Source: Candidatus Helarchaeota archaeon (GTDB taxonomy: Archaea; Asgardarchaeota; Lokiarchaeia; Helarchaeales; RDOG01). Taken from it: a stretch of 64,000 nucleotides of DNA. The notes beneath the pieces were generated by a model that searched no databases, was not told the DNA's origin, and saw only the letters and a program-made list of their open reading frames with translations. Positions 1 to 10,491 of this stretch are shown piece by piece (the first letter of the stretch is position 1; every line of letters begins with the position of its first letter). A program made the position numbers and the translations under genes. Location of the stretch: NCBI GenBank assembly GCA_019058315.1, contig JAHPZH010000007.1, positions 62,001 through 126,000 on the forward strand, written 5' to 3'.

Positions 1-3000
1 CTCTTTTATTTTTTATAGCAATTGGTGAAGTCGGAAAGCCAAGTAGTTGATAATCTAGAGTGGTTTCTAATCTTTGTAGATATCGAACGTTCCATAATGC
101 AGGACTAGAAGAATTAATTCCAAAAATACAAAAAATAATTTTTTCTGCATTTGAAATATTGATATATTCACCAATATAGAAATTATTACCGCTTGAGTTA
201 AAGGTAGCATTCACTCTATAAATAAAACTCTGGTAAGTTATGCCTTCTATTGTATCAAGACCTATTATATTCAAAGTTACATTTGCATCTGTTATATTAT
301 CTGTAAGATTATAATACAAAGATAAAGTCACATTCATAATTTCTCCATTAGGAGGATCTGTACTAGGAATAAAATCTGTGTCATCAGTTAACCAAGGTGT
401 AGTAGTATCATTCCAATAAGTTGAATTAATTAAATTAAAGAATTTTACTAAACATTTAATTAATAAAGCGTTTGAATCAAGAATAGAGTATGAATATTGT
501 GGTCTGATAAAATTTGTTTTATTGACGTTGTCTCTATACCCGAAGAAGTATATTATTTCATCTTGAAACTGAAAATTGAGATAGAACGAATTTATATTAT
601 TCATAATCTTTTCTGCTTGATAATATATTGTATGATTTTGAGTAATTTTAAAAAGTTCAATAAAAGCTAATAGTGCCCAAGCATTTGATATGGAATTTTT
701 AGATGTTTCCTGCTCTGAAAGAGGTAAAGACCAATTTGCAAAAAGATATGGATAAAAACCAGTATCATTAGAATCCCAGAGATATCTGAACATTAAATTT
801 GCGAGATATTCAGACTGATTCAGAAAAGCTGTATTGTTTAAAATTTCATAAAATTTTATTAGACTTAGAATTCCGAGAGCATTAGCTTGAGTTTCTTTAT
901 AGCTTAATGTAAGATTCCAAGCTCCTTCTGAATTTGGATTTAATGAAAGATAACCTCCTCCATTCGATGCATTCTTATCCCAGATTTCTTTAGTGGTATT
1001 TAATAAATAAAAAGTTTCATTTGCCATTTTAAAAGCATTTTGTGTAATATTCGAATTAATTTCACTAGTCTGATTTATTTGTAAGGCAGCTAAAATCGTC
1101 AAAAAATTACCAGCTATATCCCTTGTCTCATTCGAAAACGATTTATTTGTATTTATGTAACCATAATTTATAGGATCCCAAAATGTAGCATTAAGATATA
1201 ACCAAGTTTCATTTGCCCTCCTTAAATAATCCGAATTTCCAGTCTGATTATATAACTCTAATAAAGTTAAGACTGCAAACGCATTATCAACTAATCGAGT
1301 TTCATTTAAAGGATTTTTTAGATCGGTACCACATCTTTCTATAAATCCAGTCACATTAGCTTCGACAATACTATTATTAATATAAACACTTTGATTAGCT
1401 CTTAATTTGATATTTAAAAAACTATAAACCCTATCAATAAATGTGTCATAAGTGTTATTTTCATACCAGGAACGGGCATACATAATAGGACCCATTAGCT
1501 GATATAAGCTGGAAATTGATTCTAAAATCATAAAATTATTGTAAGCATATTTATTTTCTGTATCTAAACCTTGAAGAAATCCATCAGCATAATCTTCATC
1601 TGTCCAAAAAGTTTGTGTCAACCAAGTTAAAGTATCTTGAGCAATTTGGATGTAAGTCGGAAATTTTCTATAGAATTTAAAAATATAAAATCCCGCTGTG
1701 AAACTTGATTTATTAAAAATTAATATATTAACAGAAATAGTATAGCTTAATCTTGATACATTTATTGTAGTTTTATAGATATTATCCACAATATTAACAA
1801 AATTAAAAACCTGATCTATACCAATTATAATTGCAAAGGCAGTTGCATTTTGAAGTGGAATACCCTCATCATCAAAAATTTCAATTTCAATTTCATATAA
1901 ATCTTCAATTTTTCCTGTTATTTTCTGTTCAACTATAAAATTATTTGCTACTGGTGGATCTTTTAAATTCAATCGTATTTTATATAAATTAGTTAACGCT
2001 CTACATATGGAAAGCGAAGAATAAATATCCGCTTGGGGTGGATTAATAAATCCATTAAACGATGATTTATTTGCGTATGCACCCGCAAGAAAGTCTGGTG
2101 TCCAAAAAAAAGTATTAATAAAAAATGAAATATTTTCTGCCATAATATAGTGCGTATAGTTATTTGAAAAATCATAAAGATCTGAAAAAGCTAAAATTGC
2201 AAAGCTGTTATCTTTTAATGTTTTATTAGTATTAATAATGCCAAAAGTACCATTATAATATGAATAAAATCCTAAAAATCTCGAATCCCATAAATAATTC
2301 AACATAAAATCTGAAGTTTGATTTATTGTGGTATAATAAGTATCATTATTTACATCATTAGGATACTGTTTGAGATATTCTAATATGGTAAGAATTGCTA
2401 AAGAATTAATTAATGTTGATTTTTCATCTATTTCATGTAAAGGTTGCCAAGTATAATTGAATCTTGAGTAAAAGCCATAATTAATTGAATCCCAAAGCTT
2501 ATCTATAGTCTCATTTAATGTATAATTCGCCAAATTTAAAGCTTGAGTTCTGATTGTTTGATTTATTTGGTCATTACTTGCAATTCCTAAATTTGCTAAA
2601 ATAGCTAATAAATTATCATATAAATTCTTTGTATTATCAGTTGAGGAATTAGTTGAATTATATCCACCATTTACACTATCCCAAAATGTAAAATTCAAAT
2701 ATTTCCAAGTTGCATTAGCCAGTTCCAGATAACTAGTATCATTTGTGATATCATATAATTTTAGGAATGTAATAATTGCCCATGCATTATCTTTACATAA
2801 TGTAAGATTTGAAATTTGAGTTCCATTTACATCGGTTTCTGAAATAAAACCCAATGAAGTCATATTTCCAACTTTAAAATTATTAATGAGAAAATCTGTA
2901 GAATTTAAAGAATAATTTAACATTATTTGATCAATTGCAATTTTTGACCAATCAATAGCAGTATTCAACCCTGTAGATTCAATAAAATCTAAAATTGTAT

Positions 3001-6000
3001 AAATTGCATAAAAATTTTCTTCGGCAGATTTATTTAAATTGGTCCCATTAGTATTATAAAATCCAGAATTTAAAGAATCATAAAAACCTAATGTAAGTGA
3101 ACTTAAAGTAGTAAATAATCTTGACTCATAGGTTGAAAATGTTCTATTAGATAATATCAAATTCCATGATGCACCATATGATTCATTTAAAATAAGGTGA
3201 TTTAAATATATTTTTGCATAATATGGCGAGAAATCCAAATTGAAATTATAAATATTCGAATTTTTAGAGGTAAAATTAAATTTCTGACCTAAACCAAAAA
3301 TAGGACTTAACCCAGTATTATCTACAAATCCACTCAGAAAGATCATTGCATCTGCGTTTTCTAATTTATTTCCATCTGTATCATAAACAACGAGATTTGC
3401 ATCGAAATACCTTCCTAATGAGTTTAATTTTGAATTATTGACTTTTATATTTACTAAGGGAGAAAGAGATAATTTATCTTGACTTTGGGATACAGCTATT
3501 AATGCTCTAATCGCCATAAATTCAGAAAATGGGGTTTTTAATTCTCTAATATCAACTTCTTGCTTATAATAACCAGTAAAATACCCTCCAGTTTCATAAT
3601 CCCACAAGTAAAGATTAAGAAAATTCAATATTTCTTCAGATTTACTATAATATGTATAATTATTAGTATCTTCAAATAATTTACTATATGCTAAAATTGC
3701 CCAACTATTGTCTGATGTGGATTTATTCAATCCAATAATAGTTCCATTATGATTGGAATAATCAAAGAATCCTCCTAAATCGTTATCCCATAGAGAATTT
3801 TGGATGAAAATCAATGTTTTATTAATTCTGTCATAGTAAGTTGAATTATATATATCATCAGGAAAAAGCTCAAGATATCGTGAATGGACTAAAATTGATA
3901 AGCTATTTGAATCAAGCCTTTTTGCATCAATTCTATTTTGATGACCTGAAGAAATTCCCCATGACTCATTGGCTGAAGTATAAAATCCCCAAGAATCATT
4001 ATCCCACGTATTATTATTAATTAACTGTAGTGTAATATTCGCCATCTTTGTAGCATTACCTTGAAGTGATGGGTAAATGCTACTTATATTCGCTACCTCT
4101 AAATTTGCAAGAATTGTTAGGAAATGATCAAAGGTATAACGATTGATTTGGTTATTGAATGGTGAAGATTTATTATAATATCCTCCAGTAGCGTTATACC
4201 ATAATGTATTATTAATATAATGCCAAGTTTTGTTAATTTCTTGCAAATAAATTGTATCATTTGTTATTTTATAAAGTTCTGATAATGCAAGAAGTGCATA
4301 GGTATTTTCAATTAATGAGCTTGAATTTATTAAATCTCCATTTTTATCCGTTCCAATATAATAATAGCTTTCAGTAGAATTATTAAATGTTGAATTATAA
4401 AACGTTGAATTAATACGATTATAAATCTCAATAGAATTATTATAAATATAATTAGTCAGATTTGTCTCTGCACCCAATTCAAATAATGTTAGCATTGCTA
4501 GAAAATTATCTATAACCGTTTCATATTCCGAACCTTGGTATTGATCGTGATCACGGGTCAAAGACGTGTAAAAACCAATATCCTCTGGCCTTATATGCTC
4601 TAATAGAAGTCTCATTGTAGTATTAGCTCGTGTTAAATAAATATCAGGAAAACGAAATTCTAACAATCCTAAGATCGCAATAGAATTTGCTCTTGTACTT
4701 TTTTTAGTAGAGTTTTGAGCACTTGCACCAGAATCCATAGAATAATTATATATCTTATTATTGACGTCCCACAAATGATTATTAAGGAAATAAGAAATAT
4801 TTCGCCCCTGAAGATAATAAGTTATATTATTAGTTTTTTCATAAAGTTTTAAAAACGCTTGCATCGCCCATGAATTAGTTTCTAAATATTTAGTTGTGTC
4901 AGTAATCGAATAATTTAATCCTTGTAATACTATATCATAAAAATTATTCCATAGGAAATTAGAGATGTTTTCAGCTATTCTAACATAAGTTTCATTAAGT
5001 GTGGACTGGGATAATTCTAATAAAGAAAGAATACCAAGTGAATTTACATGAGTTTGATTTCCAAAATTCTTTATACTCCAATTTCTACTATAATTTAGGA
5101 CTAAACCGTTTGAAATGTTAAAATCCTCTAAAATCTTACTCATTATGGTCTCGGACCTTCTTAATGCATTTATTTGATATTCGTAATCGTATTCATAAGT
5201 CCGATATACCTCTAGATTCATTAAAATTGAAATTAAATTGTCTATTGTGTATTTAGAAAGATCATTAGTATCATTACTTTTAAAATAACCATAATATTCC
5301 GAATCCCAAAGTTCCTCATTCATATAAGTTAAAGTTTGATTGGCAATCTCCAGTAATGTAATATTCTCTGTAACTTCATATAACTTTAGTAGTGCCAAAA
5401 TTGCCATAGCATTGTCTGAACTATAGGTTTCATTTGAATAATTTGTTTCATTATCAAAATAATTAATAAAACCTGTTAAACCACCAGTTGAAACATTAAA
5501 ATAACAATTATTTAACAAGAAATCCATAGTTTGATTAGCTATTTGCAAATAATTCACAGATTTATTACTTAAATAAACATCAACAAGGTTAATTATCATT
5601 AATGCATTAGTTAAAGTATACTTTCTTGTGTTATTTTGGCTACCATTTAAATATACATACTCATAAAAACTCCCTTCACTCGAATTCAACAAATTTCTAA
5701 AAATGAAGTCGAATGAATTGTTAATATTATCAAAAACAAATTCCTTGTAGCGATAATAATAATTTGATAAATAAATATCTTCTTGACTCTCTATGTCGCT
5801 AGGTTCTTCGGGATATGGTTCTTGGGCTGAAGTTCCTAAAGGGGGAAGTTCATCAAGAACTGGTAAATCATCTGGCATAATTCCTGCATTATTTTCAGTA
5901 TAATTCGAATCTGGGGGAATATACTGATTTTGGGCAGTTATGAAAAAATTCATAATTATAACTGAACAAACGACTAAAATCGCTAGCGATTTTCTTCTCA

Positions 6001-6001
6001 T
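1..6001 (-). CDS. Giant secreted alpha-toroid repeat protein (3' end outside window)
   Basis: An uninterrupted minus-strand frame of 2000 codons starts at ATG 6001 and is still open at position 2. The N-terminus (MRRKSLAILVVCSVIIMNFF) is a clear signal peptide, followed by an acidic, Pro-rich linker. The rest is about 20 degenerate helical repeats built on motifs such as DNAWAILALLKLYE and YLNNTLWD..GGYY. These resemble the (alpha/alpha) toroids of glycoside hydrolases and N-acylglucosamine 2-epimerase-like folds. At least three beta-rich, Ig-like segments interrupt the helical array, near residues 840-920, 1340-1430 and 1880-1950. N-glycosylation sequons (N-x-S/T) are extremely frequent, which fits an extracellular archaeal surface protein. 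No catalytic motif or enzyme family was recognised; a glycan-binding or S-layer-associated role is a guess. The gene lies 186 nt downstream of another minus-strand gene. Confidence 0.75.
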   Translation of the reverse strand, partial: MRRKSLAILVVCSVIIMNFFITAQNQYIPPDSNYTENNAGIMPDDLPVLDELPPLGTSAQEPYPEEPSDIESQEDIYLSNYYYRYKEFVFDNINNSFDFIFRNLLNSSEGSFYEYVYLNGSQNNTRKYTLTNALMIINLVDVYLSNKSVNYLQIANQTMDFLLNNCYFNVSTGGLTGFINYFDNETNYSNETYSSDNAMAILALLKLYEVTENITLLEIANQTLTYMNEELWDSEYYGYFKSNDTNDLSKYTIDNLISILMNLEVYRTYEYDYEYQINALRRSETIMSKILEDFNISNGLVLNYSRNWSIKNFGNQTHVNSLGILSLLELSQSTLNETYVRIAENISNFLWNNFYDIVLQGLNYSITDTTKYLETNSWAMQAFLKLYEKTNNITYYLQGRNISYFLNNHLWDVNNKIYNYSMDSGASAQNSTKKSTRANSIAILGLLEFRFPDIYLTRANTTMRLLLEHIRPEDIGFYTSLTRDHDQYQGSEYETVIDNFLAMLTLFELGAETNLTNYIYNNSIEIYNRINSTFYNSTFNNSTESYYYIGTDKNGDLINSSSLIENTYALLALSELYKITNDTIYLQEINKTWHYINNTLWYNATGGYYNKSSPFNNQINRYTFDHFLTILANLEVANISSIYPSLQGNATKMANITLQLINNNTWDNDSWGFYTSANESWGISSGHQNRIDAKRLDSNSLSILVHSRYLELFPDDIYNSTYYDRINKTLIFIQNSLWDNDLGGFFDYSNHNGTIIGLNKSTSDNSWAILAYSKLFEDTNNYTYYSKSEEILNFLNLYLWDYETGGYFTGYYKQEVDIRELKTPFSEFMAIRALIAVSQSQDKLSLSPLVNIKVNNSKLNSLGRYFDANLVVYDTDGNKLENADAMIFLSGFVDNTGLSPIFGLGQKFNFTSKNSNIYNFNLDFSPYYAKIYLNHLILNESYGASWNLILSNRTFSTYESRLFTTLSSLTLGFYDSLNSGFYNTNGTNLNKSAEENFYAIYTILDFIESTGLNTAIDWSKIAIDQIMLNYSLNSTDFLINNFKVGNMTSLGFISETDVNGTQISNLTLCKDNAWAIITFLKLYDITNDTSYLELANATWKYLNFTFWDSVNGGYNSTNSSTDNTKNLYDNLLAILANLGIASNDQINQTIRTQALNLANYTLNETIDKLWDSINYGFYSRFNYTWQPLHEIDEKSTLINSLAILTILEYLKQYPNDVNNDTYYTTINQTSDFMLNYLWDSRFLGFYSYYNGTFGIINTNKTLKDNSFAILAFSDLYDFSNNYTHYIMAENISFFINTFFWTPDFLAGAYANKSSFNGFINPPQADIYSSLSICRALTNLYKIRLNLKDPPVANNFIVEQKITGKIEDLYEIEIEIFDDEGIPLQNATAFAIIIGIDQVFNFVNIVDNIYKTTINVSRLSYTISVNILIFNKSSFTAGFYIFKFYRKFPTYIQIAQDTLTWLTQTFWTDEDYADGFLQGLDTENKYAYNNFMILESISSLYQLMGPIMYARSWYENNTYDTFIDRVYSFLNIKLRANQSVYINNSIVEANVTGFIERCGTDLKNPLNETRLVDNAFAVLTLLELYNQTGNSDYLRRANETWLYLNATFWDPINYGYINTNKSFSNETRDIAGNFLTILAALQINQTSEINSNITQNAFKMANETFYLLNTTKEIWDKNASNGGGYLSLNPNSEGAWNLTLSYKETQANALGILSLIKFYEILNNTAFLNQSEYLANLMFRYLWDSNDTGFYPYLFANWSLPLSEQETSKNSISNAWALLAFIELFKITQNHTIYYQAEKIMNNINSFYLNFQFQDEIIYFFGYRDNVNKTNFIRPQYSYSILDSNALLIKCLVKFFNLINSTYWNDTTTPWLTDDTDFIPSTDPPNGEIMNVTLSLYYNLTDNITDANVTLNIIGLDTIEGITYQSFIYRVNATFNSSGNNFYIGEYINISNAEKIIFCIFGINSSSPALWNVRYLQRLETTLDYQLLGFPTSPIAIKNKR

Positions 6002-6187
6002 CTATTAGAATTCTCCAGAAACTTAAACTATAGTAGTTTTACTTTTTAGGTTTTAAAATGTTATTAATAAAAATAATTTAATTCTAAATGAAATAAATAA
6101 GATTTGGTATTTTTAATTCAATAAAAGATACCGTTGTTTTTCTTAAAAAACACAAATTAAATATGAAATTGACTCTAATTATTAGTA

Positions 6188-7351
6188 TTATTCATCTCTA
6201 AACTTAGTATTTCTACCAATTCCTGTTGAAATAATATTAGATGGCTCTAATCTTTCGTTTATCTGAGTTTGATGATTAATATTTAAAAAAACACCGTCAA
6301 ACAGTTCATCAAGAGATAAATTAAGCTCTTCAATAGGATTAATCCATTTTCCTTTTGGATAATTTTGTTGAAACCGGTTCTCAGGGTCGGATTTATTTTT
6401 TATATTTGGTAACTCTGTATTTAAAGTTTGAATCGGATAGGGTATTCCTCTTTTTATAACTCGATTTACAAACCAATCCCAAATCTCTGCATGGATGTTT
6501 TTGAACATTTCTCTATTTTTTTCTTCAAATGGTTGTAGATACATCATATGCTCTGTTGTGAGTCCTGTGACTTTAACTGTGAAATCCGAACGACCCATAT
6601 GCATGAAAGTGTTCAACATTGACGGCCATGGTGCTTGGGCAAATATATAGTCAGGAAGTTTATAAATTTCCTTTGCTCCCCAACCATCCCATCCCATAGC
6701 AACTGATTCATAATTTGAAGGTTCAAATAGTAAATTAAGTGCAAAAGTTTCATAGGCGTTAATACAATAGTAATCTGCTAAAGCCCATTGTGGAGTCCTT
6801 TCATTTCGAATATCTTTTAAAATGTCGATTAAGCGTAAACTGGATTTTTTAATCTCTTTAATTTTTTTAGGAAGTTCTCTTATTTTATATCCTAATTTCA
6901 TATGCCTTCTATCTAATAATTCATCTTCAGGGTGCACAAACCACCAATCTACCGGAAGTCCATCCTCTAAGTGTCCGTTAAGCAGTCCAAAAACTTCTTT
7001 TGTGTCATGTTTTAAAATAATATATGTAACATCCGCAGAATCCCCACTAAATAGTTTTTGAGTACCTTGAAGCAAATCTGCTCGTATTGAGACATTAGGT
7101 AATATAATAGTATATGAAAGGATTTTCTCAGGATTAGTCATTTCTTGGGTAATAACACTTTTTGAGGTCTTTATCGATTCATTAAATCGAGTTTCAAAAA
7201 AATCATAACAGGTGTCCTGACTATCTTTCGAAAATTTTGAAAATCTTTCAAAACCAAACTCTTTAAAAAGCTCCCACATATTATGAATTAAAGGTAAATA
7301 TGGTTTAATAGAAATTTCTTCGGGAATATCACCATATGTATATTTTGACAT
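6188..7351 (-). CDS. Hypothetical protein, 387 residues
   Basis: A full-length ORF beginning at ATG 7351. The product looks soluble and mixed alpha/beta, with many aromatic residues (for example GLPVDWWFVHPEDE and YLQPFEEKNREMF). There is no signal peptide or membrane segment. I do not recognise the family. Conserved-looking patches near residues 110-145 and 265-300 suggest an enzyme or ligand-binding domain, but no metal or nucleotide motif is evident. It is the upstream neighbour of the giant secreted protein, on the same strand with a 186-nt gap, so co-regulation is possible but not shown. Confidence 0.7.
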   Translation of the reverse strand: MSKYTYGDIPEEISIKPYLPLIHNMWELFKEFGFERFSKFSKDSQDTCYDFFETRFNESIKTSKSVITQEMTNPEKILSYTIILPNVSIRADLLQGTQKLFSGDSADVTYIILKHDTKEVFGLLNGHLEDGLPVDWWFVHPEDELLDRRHMKLGYKIRELPKKIKEIKKSSLRLIDILKDIRNERTPQWALADYYCINAYETFALNLLFEPSNYESVAMGWDGWGAKEIYKLPDYIFAQAPWPSMLNTFMHMGRSDFTVKVTGLTTEHMMYLQPFEEKNREMFKNIHAEIWDWFVNRVIKRGIPYPIQTLNTELPNIKNKSDPENRFQQNYPKGKWINPIEELNLSLDELFDGVFLNINHQTQINERLEPSNIISTGIGRNTKFRDE

Positions 7352-7553
7352 ATTAGAAACTCCTAAATCTAAAATTCACTTTTTTTGAATTTATCTTCTT
7401 CAATAAGGCAAATTTATTTATCAAAACATTTTTGTCTCTTATAGTTAATTTTTTCCTTTTAATTAAACCAAAACTTATTTAAAATTGGTAATAAAGGAAA
7501 TATTTTGAAATAGTAAAGCATAAAATTGGACTTCAAAAAAAGGAGAATATGAA

Positions 7554-8501
7554 TTGCCCAAGGGTTTGGCTTTGTTTGGTTGGACTAATAAAGAAGGCTT
7601 TTTTCTCATTGACTGTGTACCAAATGACATTAGACGCTTATTAGATGACGAAACAGTAATGAGAATAGGGTCATTACATAGACTACGTAAATTAGACCCA
7701 AATTTTCTAACTTTAAATTTACCTAATTTTAAGATAGCTAGCTTTTTTTCAGGAATGAAGACTGCTAGATTTATAATTACTCCAAACTTTACTCTAACAT
7801 TAATTTTAGATTTAGAGGAAAATCCACATAAATTTTCAGCAATTCTCCCTACTGCTGCAAAAGCAGTTTTAAATACTTTAAGCGGAGAAAAACAACGATT
7901 TGATACAAGAACTGCGAGAATGGGGGATGTTTTAGCCGCTATCGGTAAAGAATACAAAGATGTATTGCCTAGAATTTTTGATGATATTTGTAATGATCGC
8001 GTTCAACATGCAATGAGTGTAGAAGACTTATTAGATGAAGCTGGATATGTTGAAGAAGAAATTTCTGAAGCTGAAAAACAACTACAACAATTAAGAGATA
8101 TTATTGAAGAAAGGGATGGGATGATTAAAATGTTACAAAAAATGCTTTCAGAACAAGAAAAATCTGCTGGCGATACTTTTGGACCGTCCGTTTCCGATTA
8201 TACTTCAATGATTCAAGATTTACAAAACAAATTAACTGAAGAGAAACGAATTAACAAAGATTTATTAGATAAAAAACAAAAACTTGAAGCTCAAATTGAA
8301 CGATCCCCTTTGATGGAAAATAAATTACGTTCTTTACAAGCAGATTTAAGAGAAAGAGAGGGAATAATTCAAGAACAAAAAGATAAAATTCGGGAACTAG
8401 AAGAAGCTTTAAAAGGTGGAGGAGCTGTAAGTTCAACATCAACTACAACATCTTCCACTTCAAGTACGTCGGGGGGTAAAAGTCGCTATATACCACTTTA
8501 A
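7554..8501 (+). CDS. Coiled-coil protein with possible longin/roadblock-like N-terminal domain
   Basis: Starts at TTG 7554, 9 nt after an AGGAG ribosome-binding site; the overlapping ATG at 7549 is in another frame. Residues 1-105 look like a small alpha/beta domain: two strands (GLALFGW, GFFLIDCVP), a helix, then further strands ending in TLTLILDLEENP. This order recalls longin or roadblock platforms common in Asgard genomes, but that is only a topology guess. Residues 160-290 are a long coiled coil (EAEKQLQQLRDIIEERDGMI and following). The tail is a Ser/Thr low-complexity stretch ending KSRYIPL. It is followed by two more coiled-coil or helical genes on the same strand. Function unknown; a scaffold partner of small GTPases is possible. 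Confidence 0.75.
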   Translation: MPKGLALFGWTNKEGFFLIDCVPNDIRRLLDDETVMRIGSLHRLRKLDPNFLTLNLPNFKIASFFSGMKTARFIITPNFTLTLILDLEENPHKFSAILPTAAKAVLNTLSGEKQRFDTRTARMGDVLAAIGKEYKDVLPRIFDDICNDRVQHAMSVEDLLDEAGYVEEEISEAEKQLQQLRDIIEERDGMIKMLQKMLSEQEKSAGDTFGPSVSDYTSMIQDLQNKLTEEKRINKDLLDKKQKLEAQIERSPLMENKLRSLQADLREREGIIQEQKDKIRELEEALKGGGAVSSTSTTTSSTSSTSGGKSRYIPL

Positions 8502-8556
8502 AATTAATAATTTTGTTCAAACACTTTTTAATTAAATGTATTTAAAGGCATCTTTC

Positions 8557-9780
8557 ATGAAAGAAATAAATCTTGACGATTTGTCAGAATGGTTCGAAAA
8601 TAAAACTAAAAAACAAATTGAACCTATAAAAAAAGAAGCACAAAAAAAAATATCTAAATGTGAATCAATATTTAATGAGCTTAGAGTTGCATGTCATACT
8701 CTTGAAGAACAACCTCCAACAAGTTCAGATGAATTAATAACAAAGTCAGCAAAACGTTTTTCTGAAAAACTGGTAAAAAGTCTAGATGATTTTGAATTCC
8801 CAGAAAAAATAACTTATGAAAAAGTTGATAATTTTAAAGATAGGCTAGCAAATCTATTAAGAACAATTGCGCAATATGCTAATAGGTGGGTTTCAAAATT
8901 AGGAAGGGATAAATCGTATTTACAAATTATCCGTAATATTAATTACTTACTAAGAGACATTCAGAACCTCTTTAGAAAATTAAATACTTTCCTTGAAAAG
9001 AAATATCGTAGAGTCATGAATATAGAAAATATTGAGGAGTTAATCGAAAAACTGGAAGAATTAATACAAAATGCAAAAGATATAAAGGTCTTTGAATCAG
9101 AAATTGAAAATGAACTAAAAGAAAATGAATTGGAATTAAATAAAATTAAAGAAAAAATTCAAACTTTAGAAAAAAATGACATTATAAACCAAATAAATTT
9201 ACTTGATAACGAATTAGAAAAAATAAATGGAAAAATAAGGAATTTAATAGGTCCAATTCGAAAATCCTTAAAAAAATTTTTGAAATTAATAGATGATGGT
9301 GATTATAATCCAAGACCTGATTCAGTTTCATTTATTTCTTTGTATATTAACGATCCAATAAACACATTTCTGTCAGAAAATAATGAGTTTTTACATTTAA
9401 AATCAATATTTTTAGATTTATTAGATGCAATTAATACAAACAAATTGAAATTAAAAACAAGTTCCGAAAAAAAAATTAAAATAAAAATTAAAAATATTGA
9501 AAAAAGAGATTTAAAATCATTAAAATTGCGATTTGATCAATTATATGATAAAAAACAATCAATTCTTTCAAATCCAGATTATAAAAGAAAACTTGAAGAA
9601 TTAGCTGAAATCCTAGAAAAAAAAGAGATCATAACGAGAGAAAATGAAGAAATAAAATTAAAATTTGATAAAAATAATGAAGATTATAATAGGGCATTGA
9701 CTAAACTCGGAGATTATAAATCTAAAATAGAAAATTCAGTATTAGAAATCACTAATACTCAAATTAAACTCCTTTTATAA
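8557..9780 (+). CDS. Long coiled-coil protein, 407 residues
   Basis: The reading frame is open from an ATG at 8536, but the ATG at 8557 is preceded by AAAGG at 8 nt and gives MKEINLDDLSEWFENK, so I prefer that start. The product is almost entirely charged helix (Lys/Glu-rich) with heptad-like patterns near residues 160-240 and 300-390. There is one less helical stretch around the sequence DDGDYNPRPDSVSF. No enzyme motif, signal peptide or membrane segment is present. It lies between two other helical genes on the same strand (gaps 55 and 13 nt), suggesting one transcription unit. Resemblance to SMC/Rad50-type arms is generic coiled-coil similarity only. Confidence 0.7.
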   Translation: MKEINLDDLSEWFENKTKKQIEPIKKEAQKKISKCESIFNELRVACHTLEEQPPTSSDELITKSAKRFSEKLVKSLDDFEFPEKITYEKVDNFKDRLANLLRTIAQYANRWVSKLGRDKSYLQIIRNINYLLRDIQNLFRKLNTFLEKKYRRVMNIENIEELIEKLEELIQNAKDIKVFESEIENELKENELELNKIKEKIQTLEKNDIINQINLLDNELEKINGKIRNLIGPIRKSLKKFLKLIDDGDYNPRPDSVSFISLYINDPINTFLSENNEFLHLKSIFLDLLDAINTNKLKLKTSSEKKIKIKIKNIEKRDLKSLKLRFDQLYDKKQSILSNPDYKRKLEELAEILEKKEIITRENEEIKLKFDKNNEDYNRALTKLGDYKSKIENSVLEITNTQIKLLL

Positions 9781-9793
9781 TGAAGTTATCTGA

Positions 9794-10459
9794 ATGATGA
9801 TAAAAAAATTAAATGATAATTTAAAAAAAATTCAATCTAAACTAGAGATAATATTTAATCTCTTAAAAATCCCATTTTTACAAAAAATTGACACAATAAA
9901 TCCGATAACAGAAGAAATACTTAACCCTCACAAATCTAAAATATTAAATAATCTCAAAGAAGTCCTCATTATTTTTAAGGAGATTCAATCTGATAAATTA
10001 GTCCAAATTACAGATTTCAAAGCATTTTCAGAAAAGATGATTCCAATTATTGAAGATATTAAGGTAAAAATTGAAAAATCACAAAGTAATGAATATAATA
10101 ACTTATATATTATGATAAAACTATATTGGTTTATTGAATATTTTATCAAACATGAATTAGAACTTAAAAATAACGAGTTTTTTAATGAAGGGTGTCATTA
10201 TAAATGGATTATTGATGATATTTGTCTAGATTTTTTAATTAATCTTGAGAATAACCCAAATTCATCAATTAATGTTTTAGCTGAAATTGATGATAAGCGG
10301 AGAGGAACTATAAGAAATACGAAATTGATAGAAATTAAGGATAAAACGGTAGGTTTAACATCATTAGGACAAATACTTTGCGATATAGCAAAAATTGGAG
10401 ATATATACTGCTATTATCTAGATGAATTTGATGAAATATTGGAAGAATCAGAAGAATAA
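9794..10459 (+). CDS. Hypothetical helical protein, 221 residues
   Basis: Starts at tandem ATGATG (9794) 13 nt after the preceding coiled-coil gene, probably in the same operon. The first 130 residues are predicted helical by composition. The C-terminal part (around INVLAEIDDKRRGTIRNTKL) is mixed and could be a small winged-helix-like fold, but I cannot assign it. The tail is acidic (DEFDEILEESEE). No family recognised. Confidence 0.65.
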   Translation: MMIKKLNDNLKKIQSKLEIIFNLLKIPFLQKIDTINPITEEILNPHKSKILNNLKEVLIIFKEIQSDKLVQITDFKAFSEKMIPIIEDIKVKIEKSQSNEYNNLYIMIKLYWFIEYFIKHELELKNNEFFNEGCHYKWIIDDICLDFLINLENNPNSSINVLAEIDDKRRGTIRNTKLIEIKDKTVGLTSLGQILCDIAKIGDIYCYYLDEFDEILEESEE

Positions 10460-10491
10460 ATATAATTAAAACAAATTATTTAATTATTAAA

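Noticed and set aside
1993..2175. 60-codon minus-strand ORF
   Set aside because: Shadow frame inside the giant toroid gene, with no SD and atypical composition.
6822..7061. 79-codon plus-strand ORF
   Set aside because: Antisense to the 387-residue hypothetical gene; no SD or family signal.
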